A DNA stretch of 64,000 nucleotides, from NCBI RefSeq assembly GCF_004799285.1, contig NZ_SSND01000001.1:310001-374000 (forward strand), written 5' to 3'. Shown piece by piece: positions 58,171 to 64,000 of the stretch (positions are counted from its first letter, which is position 1; each line of letters opens with the position of its first letter). The notes under the pieces are model-generated. The model was not told the origin of the DNA, searched no databases, and was given only the letters and a program-made list of their open reading frames with translations. Made by a program: the position numbers and the translations under genes. The stretch comes from Aliigemmobacter aestuarii (GTDB taxonomy: Bacteria; Pseudomonadota; Alphaproteobacteria; Rhodobacterales; Rhodobacteraceae).

Positions 58171-59289
58171 ATGCGTATTCTGCCCCTGATGACGGCGATC
58201 GTGGTGCTTGTTGCCCTTTACGCCCTCGTCTTCGAACGCGACCGGCTGAAGGCGATGGCCGCGGCCGACAGCGCACCACCCGCCGCCGCCCAGACCGATA
58301 CCCCCGCCGAGACGATGGCCGAAAACGCCCGCCGCGTTTCGGTTCTGGTGCGCAAGAGCGCGGCGCAGCCGGTGGACAATGCGGTGATCCTGCGCGGGCG
58401 CACCGAAGCCGCCCGGCAGGTGGAGGTCAAGGCGGAAATCTCGGGGCTGGTGGTGTCGGAACCGCTGCGCCGGGGCGCCTATGTGTCCGCCGGACAGACC
58501 CTGTGCGAGATCGACCCCGGCACGCGGCAGGCCTCTCTGGCCGAGGCCGAGGCGCGTCTGGCCGAAGCCCGCATCAACGCCGATGCGGCGGACCGCCTGC
58601 AACAGGACGGGTTCGCCAGCGCAACCCGCGCCGTATCGGCCCGCGCGGCGCTTCAGGCCGCCGAGGCGGGCGTCGCCGCCGCGCTGAAAGAAATCGACCG
58701 GCTGACCATCGCCTCGCCCTTCAACGGGCTTCTGGAAACCGACACCGCCGAGCTTGGGGCGTTGCTGCAGCCGGGGGCGTCCTGCGCCACGGTGATCCAG
58801 CTTGACCCGATCAAGCTGGTGGGCTTCGTGCCGGAAACCGAGGTGCAGAAGATCACCGTCGGCGCGCTGGCGGGGGCGCGGCTTGTCACCGGGCAAGAGG
58901 TGACGGGGCGTGTCAGTTTCCTGTCGCGGTCGGCCGATGCCACCACGCGCACCTTCCGCGTGGAAGTGACCGTTGCCAATGCCGATCTGGACATACGCGA
59001 CGGCCAGACGGCCGAGATCCTGATCGCGGCCGAAGGGGCAAAGGCGCATCTGCTGCCCGGATCGGCGCTGACGCTGGACGATGAGGGGCGGCTTGGCGTG
59101 CGGATCGTCGATGCCGAAAGCCGCGCGCAGTTCCTGCCCGTTTCGGTGCTGCGCGACACGCCGGCGGGCGTCTGGCTGTCGGGCCTGCCGGATGAGGCGG
59201 ACGTGATCCTTGTCGGCCAGGAATACGTGATCGACGGCGTCGCTGTCGCGGTCACCTATGCCACCGCCGACGGGGAGCCTTCGGAATGA
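58171..59289 (+). CDS. RND efflux membrane fusion protein
   Basis: 372 residues. An N-terminal membrane anchor (about 1-22), a lipoyl-like barrel (VEVKAEISGLVVSEPLRRGAYV), a short alpha hairpin and beta-barrel domains as in AcrA/MexA proteins. It links the pump to an outer membrane channel. The ATG at 58171 has GAGGTG upstream; the frame is open from 58084. Its TGA overlaps the pump ATG (ATGA). Confidence 0.92.
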   Translation: MRILPLMTAIVVLVALYALVFERDRLKAMAAADSAPPAAAQTDTPAETMAENARRVSVLVRKSAAQPVDNAVILRGRTEAARQVEVKAEISGLVVSEPLRRGAYVSAGQTLCEIDPGTRQASLAEAEARLAEARINADAADRLQQDGFASATRAVSARAALQAAEAGVAAALKEIDRLTIASPFNGLLETDTAELGALLQPGASCATVIQLDPIKLVGFVPETEVQKITVGALAGARLVTGQEVTGRVSFLSRSADATTRTFRVEVTVANADLDIRDGQTAEILIAAEGAKAHLLPGSALTLDDEGRLGVRIVDAESRAQFLPVSVLRDTPAGVWLSGLPDEADVILVGQEYVIDGVAVAVTYATADGEPSE

Positions 59290-62200
59290 ACGCGATCATC
59301 GACTGGGCCGCGTCACGCGCGCGGATGGTCGTGGCCTTCATCGTGCTTTCGGTGGTCGCGGGGCTTGGCGCCTACATCACCCTTCCCAAGGAGGGCGAGC
59401 CCGACATCGACATCCCGGCGCTGTTCATCTCGGTCCCCTTCCCCGGCATTTCGGCGGCCGATGCCGAAACCATGCTGGTCAAGGTGATGGAAACCGAACT
59501 GTCGGGTCTCGACGGGCTGAAGACCATGTCGGGCACGGCCGCCGAAGGCTATGCCGGGATGGCGCTGGAATTCGAATTCGGCTGGGACAAGACCAAGACC
59601 ATCGCCGATGTCCGTGACAAGATGAACACGGCCGAGGCGAAGTTCCCCAGCGGGGCCGAGAAATATTCGATCAACGAAATCAACTTTTCCGAGTTTCCCA
59701 TCATCATCGTGGCCCTGTCGGGCGATGTGCCGGAACGGACGCTGATCCGCGCGGCCAAGGACCTTCAGGACCGGATCGAGGGGATGGAGGCGGTTCTGAA
59801 GGCGGAACTGGCCGGGCACCGGGACGAGATGCTCGAGGTCGTGATCGACCCTCTGAAACTTGAAGCCTACAACGTGACCGCAGGCGAACTGATCTCGGTC
59901 GTGGTCAACAACAACCAGCTGATCGCGGCGGGCGAGGTGGAAACCGGAAGCTCGGCCTTTTCGGTCAAGATCCCGTCCTCGTTCGACAAGCCGCAGGATG
60001 TCTATGGCCTGCCGGTCAAGGTCAACGGCGACCGGGTGATCACGCTTGGCGATCTGGCCGACATTCGCCTGACCTTCGAGGACCGTCGCGGCACCGCGCG
60101 CTACAACGGGGAAACCACGGTGGCGATCCAGGTGGTCAAGCGCAAGGGCTTCAACCTGATGGACACGGCCACCGAGGTCCGCCAGGTGGTGGAGGCCGCA
60201 CGCGCGACCTGGCCTGCGGAAATGCGTGACGCGGTCCATGTGACGCCCTCGCTCGATCAGTCGACGACCGTATCGAGCATGGTCAGCCAGCTGGAAGGAT
60301 CGGTGCTGACCGCCATCGCGCTGGTGATGATCGTGGTTCTGGCCAGCCTTGGCACGCGGTCTGCGCTGCTGGTGGGCTTTGCCATTCCAACGTCGTTCTT
60401 CCTGACCTTCGCGCTGATGGCGGTGATGGGGATCAGCGTATCGAACATCGTGATGTTCGGCCTTATCCTTGCGGTGGGGATGCTGGTGGATGGCGCGATC
60501 ATCGTGGTCGAATATGCCGACAAGAGGATTTCCGAAGGCTCCGGCCCGATGGCCGCCTATACCGAGGCCGCAAAAAGGATGTTCTGGCCGGTGGTGTCAT
60601 CGACCGCGACCACGCTTTGCGCCTTCCTGCCGATGCTGTTCTGGCCCGGCGTCGCGGGCGAGTTCATGGGGATGCTTCCCGTCACGCTGATCTTCGTGCT
60701 GTCGGCCAGCATCGTGGTCGCGCTGATCTATCTGCCGGTGATGGGCGGGGTCGCGGGCCGAATGACGCGCAAGTTCGACCGGACGGCGGCGCTGTTGAAG
60801 CCGCTGCCCTGGTGGCTGCGCGCGGCGCTGGTGCCCCTGGCCTGGGCGGTGATGTTCGTGGGCGCGATGCAGACGATCAACCCCGGCTACCTGACCGGCA
60901 CGCGCGAGGTTTCGGGGCTTCTGCCCTATCTTGTTGGTCCCGCGATCTTTGCGCTCGGGGCGATCGGCGCCTCGATCGCGCTTGAGGCCGCGAAGATCGC
61001 CCGCAAGCCCCGCCCGATCCGCGCAGGGTATCAGCGCACCCGCTTTGGTCGCGTCATCCACCTGATCGCGGGCAACCCGGTGATGCCGCTGGTCACGATC
61101 GCCCTTGTCATCGGCGTGGTGGTGACAAGCTTCCTGATCTATCGGGAAAACAACCTGGGCGTGGATTTCTTCGTCGAATCCGAAACCGAACAGGCCATCG
61201 TCTATGTCCGCGCGCGCGGCAACCTTTCGCTGGCCGAAAAGGATGCCCTGCTGCGCCAGGCCGAGGCCTATGCGCTGGACGAGGAAGGGGTTGAATCGGT
61301 CTTTGCCTTTGCGGGCGAAGGCGGGCTGAACGCCAACACCGGCGGCGCGCAGGCCCCGCGCGACACCATCGGCCAGATCCAGATCGAGATGAAGCCCTGG
61401 GAGACGCGCAAGGACCGGCCCGACCTTGACGGCGATGTGGTGCTGGAACGCGTGCTGGAACGGATGCGCGGGATACCCGGCATCCAGATCGACGCCCTGT
61501 CGCAAAGCCGTGGCCCGGCTTCGGGCAAGGCGCTGCACCTGCGGCTGAAAAGCGACGATTTCCCCGCGCTGGAACAGGCCGTGTCCAGGGTGCGCGACCG
61601 GTTCGAGACGCTGGAAGGCGTGATCGACATCGAAGACACGACCCCCCTGCCCGGCATTGACTGGCAGATCCGCGTGGACGTGGCGCAGGCGGGCCGGTTC
61701 GGCGCGGATGTGGCCACGGTGGGCGGCATGGTCCAGCTTGTGACGCGCGGCATCCTGCTGGACACGATGCGCGTCGAAAGCTCGGACGAAGAGATCGAGA
61801 TCCGCGTGCGCCTGCCCGAGGACAGCCGCGTCCTGTCCACGCTCGACACGCTCAAGGTGCGCACGCGGGACGGTCTGGTGCCCCTGTCGAATTTCGTGAC
61901 CCGCGAACCCGTGCGCAAGCTGGCCCAGATCGACCGGGTGGACCAGCAGCGCTATTACGACGTCAAGGCCGATGTGGCCGATGGCCTGGCCAAGGTGATG
62001 GCACCCGACCGCGGCCTGATCGCGGTGGTGGCAGCCGGGGCCGACACCGACGTGCTGGCGGGCATCGCGCAGGAAAATGGCCTGTCCGCCGATGACCTGA
62101 CGCTGGTGCCGATCAACGCCAACGAACGGATCGAGACGATCAGCCAGTGGCTGCGCGCCGAAAACCCGCTGCCGCAGGGCGTGTCCTGGGAATGGACGGG

Positions 62201-62978
62201 CGACCAGGAAGAGCAGGCGGAGTCTGGCGCCTTCCTGATGCAGGCCTTCGCCGGGGCGCTTGGGCTGATGTTCATCATCCTTCTGGCGCAGTTCAACAGC
62301 TTCTACCATTCGGTGCTGGTGCTGGTCGCCGTGATCCTGTCCACCACCGGGGTGCTGATCGGCATGATGGTGATGCAGCAGCCCTTCTCGATCATCATGA
62401 CCGGGGTGGGGATCGTCGCGCTGGCGGGGATCGTGGTGAACAACAACATCGTGCTGATCGACACCTATCAGGAATTCTCGGCCTACATGCCGCGCGTCGA
62501 GGCGATCGTGCGCACCGCCGAACAGCGGATCCGGCCGGTACTTCTGACGACGATCACGACAATGGCGGGCCTGTCGCCGATGATGTTCGGGCTCAGCCTC
62601 GATTTCATCAACGGCGGCTATTCCATCGACAGCCCCACGGCGATGTGGTGGAAACAGCTTGCCACGGCGGTGGTCTTCGGGCTGGCGGTCTCGACCGTGC
62701 TGACCCTGATGCTGACGCCCGCGCTTCTGGCGCTGCGGTTCTGGGCCGGGGAAGGCGCATACCGCACCATGCGGCGCCTGCGCGCGCTGTCGATCGGGCC
62801 GGACAGCCGCGACGCGCGCGACATCGCGCTGGCGCGGGCGGCCCATCGGGTGAAATCGCCGGTGATCCAGTGGGATGACGATGCCCCCGCGCCCGAGGGC
62901 GCCGGGCCGCAGCACCCGCCGGCGGCGCGGCCCGACGAAGGCCTGCCGCCCTCTCCGCCGCTGCGGGCCGCCGAATAG
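59286..62978 (+). CDS. RND efflux transporter (unusually long)
   Basis: 1230 residues, against about 1040 for AcrB. Start MNAIIDWAASRARMV, then RND helices. The TM4 motif reads LVDGAIIVVE, so the Asp407 equivalent is Asp402 and the second Asp is Gly403, a form known in heavy-metal type (CzcA) pumps. Between TM6 and TM7 are two extra hydrophobic segments (about residues 511-535 and 545-573) in place of the usual cytoplasmic helix. The C-terminal tail of 60 residues is Pro/Ala-rich. No outer membrane factor gene follows. Substrate unknown. Confidence 0.92.
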   Translation: MNAIIDWAASRARMVVAFIVLSVVAGLGAYITLPKEGEPDIDIPALFISVPFPGISAADAETMLVKVMETELSGLDGLKTMSGTAAEGYAGMALEFEFGWDKTKTIADVRDKMNTAEAKFPSGAEKYSINEINFSEFPIIIVALSGDVPERTLIRAAKDLQDRIEGMEAVLKAELAGHRDEMLEVVIDPLKLEAYNVTAGELISVVVNNNQLIAAGEVETGSSAFSVKIPSSFDKPQDVYGLPVKVNGDRVITLGDLADIRLTFEDRRGTARYNGETTVAIQVVKRKGFNLMDTATEVRQVVEAARATWPAEMRDAVHVTPSLDQSTTVSSMVSQLEGSVLTAIALVMIVVLASLGTRSALLVGFAIPTSFFLTFALMAVMGISVSNIVMFGLILAVGMLVDGAIIVVEYADKRISEGSGPMAAYTEAAKRMFWPVVSSTATTLCAFLPMLFWPGVAGEFMGMLPVTLIFVLSASIVVALIYLPVMGGVAGRMTRKFDRTAALLKPLPWWLRAALVPLAWAVMFVGAMQTINPGYLTGTREVSGLLPYLVGPAIFALGAIGASIALEAAKIARKPRPIRAGYQRTRFGRVIHLIAGNPVMPLVTIALVIGVVVTSFLIYRENNLGVDFFVESETEQAIVYVRARGNLSLAEKDALLRQAEAYALDEEGVESVFAFAGEGGLNANTGGAQAPRDTIGQIQIEMKPWETRKDRPDLDGDVVLERVLERMRGIPGIQIDALSQSRGPASGKALHLRLKSDDFPALEQAVSRVRDRFETLEGVIDIEDTTPLPGIDWQIRVDVAQAGRFGADVATVGGMVQLVTRGILLDTMRVESSDEEIEIRVRLPEDSRVLSTLDTLKVRTRDGLVPLSNFVTREPVRKLAQIDRVDQQRYYDVKADVADGLAKVMAPDRGLIAVVAAGADTDVLAGIAQENGLSADDLTLVPINANERIETISQWLRAENPLPQGVSWEWTGDQEEQAESGAFLMQAFAGALGLMFIILLAQFNSFYHSVLVLVAVILSTTGVLIGMMVMQQPFSIIMTGVGIVALAGIVVNNNIVLIDTYQEFSAYMPRVEAIVRTAEQRIRPVLLTTITTMAGLSPMMFGLSLDFINGGYSIDSPTAMWWKQLATAVVFGLAVSTVLTLMLTPALLALRFWAGEGAYRTMRRLRALSIGPDSRDARDIALARAAHRVKSPVIQWDDDAPAPEGAGPQHPPAARPDEGLPPSPPLRAAE

Positions 62979-63006
62979 CGATTGGTGACGGATCGCGAAC
63001 AATCAA

Positions 63007-63037
63007 GGCGAAACCTCCGCGGTTTCGCCCAATTTTT
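63007..63037 (+). terminator. Intrinsic terminator after the RND operon
   Basis: Stem GGCGAAACC (63007-63015) / GGTTTCGCC (63021-63029), loop TCCGC, followed by CAATTTTT (63030-63037). Confidence 0.85.
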
Positions 63038-63098
63038 CCCTTAATCGCGGGCAATAACCGGGCCATCGAGCAAGCAATGCCAAAGGCAGGCCCCGCGA

Positions 63099-64000
63099 AT
63101 GGACCCGATCTACGCAACATACATGATGCTGTTCCTGGGCGTCTTCGCCCTTGATGTCGGCCTTTTCGATTCCTCGCAGACCGCGGAAGAGGACGGCGCA
63201 GGCGATGATACCGGCCCCGGCGGTTCGGGCGATGGCAATGACACCGTCGACGGCGGGGACGGCGACGGCGACGGCGACGATACGGTCGATGGCGGCGACG
63301 GCGACGGAAACGACACCGTGGACGGCGGCGAGGACGACAGTTCAGTCGAACCGGGCGGCTCTGACCTTTACGATCCTGACGCCTACTCGCGCGAGGTCCT
63401 GGGAACCAATGACGACGACACGCTGAGCGCCGAGGAAGAGATGGACCTGGCCTTCTTCCTGGGGCGTGGCGATGATGTGCTCGAAGGATCGGCCGGCGGC
63501 GACTATGCCGAAGGTGGCGAGGGCGATGACGTGATCCGGATGCGCGAGGGCAATGACATTGTCCTGGGCGGCGACGGCAACGACCTGATCGACGCGGGCA
63601 CCGGTTTCGACATCGCGCTTGGCGAAGAAGGCCATGACACCATCCTCGGGAACGGGGGCGGCGACCGCCTGTTCGGCGGCGCGGGCAACGACCTGCTGGA
63701 AGGCGGGTCCGAGGCCGACGAAATCTATGGCGGCGACGGCGAGGACACGATCGTGGGCCTGTCCTCGGGCCTGTCCACCCAGGCCAACGGCAGCACGATC
63801 GACGGCGTGGATTCGCTTTTCGGCGGCGCAGGCAATGACGTGCTGTTGCTGGGACCGGGCGACATCGCCGTGGGCGGCGAGGGCGACGACCTCTTCCAGA
63901 TCGACCAGACCCGCATCGATCTGGCCGATGTGGCGCGGATCGAGGACTATACGGCCGGCGACCGGCTCGAGATCCACTACACGCCCAGCTTCGACGGCAA
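63099..64000 (+). CDS. RTX calcium-binding protein with N-terminal hydrophobic anchor (3' truncated)
   Basis: At least 300 residues, open to the window end. It starts with a hydrophobic segment (about 1-23; MDPIYATYMMLFLGVFALDVG), then an acidic Gly-Asp linker with GDGDGDGD and repeated DDTVDGG units (about 30-85), then RTX nonapeptides GGxGxD with calcium sites (for example GGAGNDLLEGG). AAAGGCAGG precedes the ATG. The hydrophobic N-terminus is unusual, since most RTX proteins lack an N-terminal signal. It is preceded by a strong terminator, so it has its own promoter. Confidence 0.8.
   Translation, partial: MDPIYATYMMLFLGVFALDVGLFDSSQTAEEDGAGDDTGPGGSGDGNDTVDGGDGDGDGDDTVDGGDGDGNDTVDGGEDDSSVEPGGSDLYDPDAYSREVLGTNDDDTLSAEEEMDLAFFLGRGDDVLEGSAGGDYAEGGEGDDVIRMREGNDIVLGGDGNDLIDAGTGFDIALGEEGHDTILGNGGGDRLFGGAGNDLLEGGSEADEIYGGDGEDTIVGLSSGLSTQANGSTIDGVDSLFGGAGNDVLLLGPGDIAVGGEGDDLFQIDQTRIDLADVARIEDYTAGDRLEIHYTPSFDG

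Overview
The window looks like a chromosomal segment of a high-GC alphaproteobacterium, most likely family Rhodobacteraceae. The main reasons are the ctrA-sciP pair, the pyrH-frr-uppS-cdsA-dxr-rseP-bamA-skp-fabZ-lpxA-lpxI-lpxB superoperon, an alphaproteobacterial-type LexA box, LpxI instead of LpxH, and a SqrR/BigR-type sulfide regulator. No rRNA, tRNA, insertion sequence, prophage or CRISPR array was seen. Both edges cut genes: mlaF at the left and an RTX protein at the right.

Layout. 0-7 kb (+): end of mlaF, a coiled-coil membrane protein, a PqiA-like protein, radA, cvpA, purF and a divergent SDR. 6.8-17 kb (-): an accessory catabolic block with a PLP lyase, a 3-hydroxyisobutyrate-dehydrogenase-like enzyme, an aldehyde dehydrogenase, an MttB-family methyltransferase and two dimethylglycine-dehydrogenase-like flavoproteins. 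It faces a divergent LysR gene across a perfect LysR-type operator. 18-19 kb: a flavin reductase and a three-cysteine ArsR regulator. 19.3-23.3 kb: two divergent RTX proteins around a 593-bp intergenic region with nested hairpins. 23.3-29 kb: hisI, a NifU/IscU-like protein, a 40-residue membrane protein behind a perfect LexA box, recG and ligA. 29-32 kb: a tandem-repeat region, ctrA, sciP and mnmA. 32-44.3 kb (-): the envelope/isoprenoid superoperon, with a previously easy-to-miss 49-residue membrane protein between rseP and bamA. 44.5-54.2 kb (+): miaA, an AraC regulator, a Tat-exported peptide-type ABC transporter and an MFS carrier. 54.2-57.8 kb (-): der, bamB and a YfgM-like protein. 58.2-63 kb (+): a membrane fusion protein and an unusually long RND pump. 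63.1-64 kb: start of a third RTX protein.

How it fits together. The 32-44 kb block couples UMP kinase, ribosome recycling, undecaprenyl and isoprenoid precursors, CDP-diacylglycerol, outer-membrane protein insertion and lipid A synthesis; many junctions are ATGA or GTGA overlaps. The 7-17 kb block is best read as demethylation of methylated amines: flavoproteins pass methyl groups to folate and the dehydrogenases clear aldehyde or hydroxyacid products, but its substrate is inferred. The most interesting candidate is the 40-residue membrane protein with its own LexA box and terminator beside recG, which resembles the logic of small SOS-induced division inhibitors. A second theme is a recurring intergenic element (AAATATCC flank plus G/C hairpin) found at least six times.
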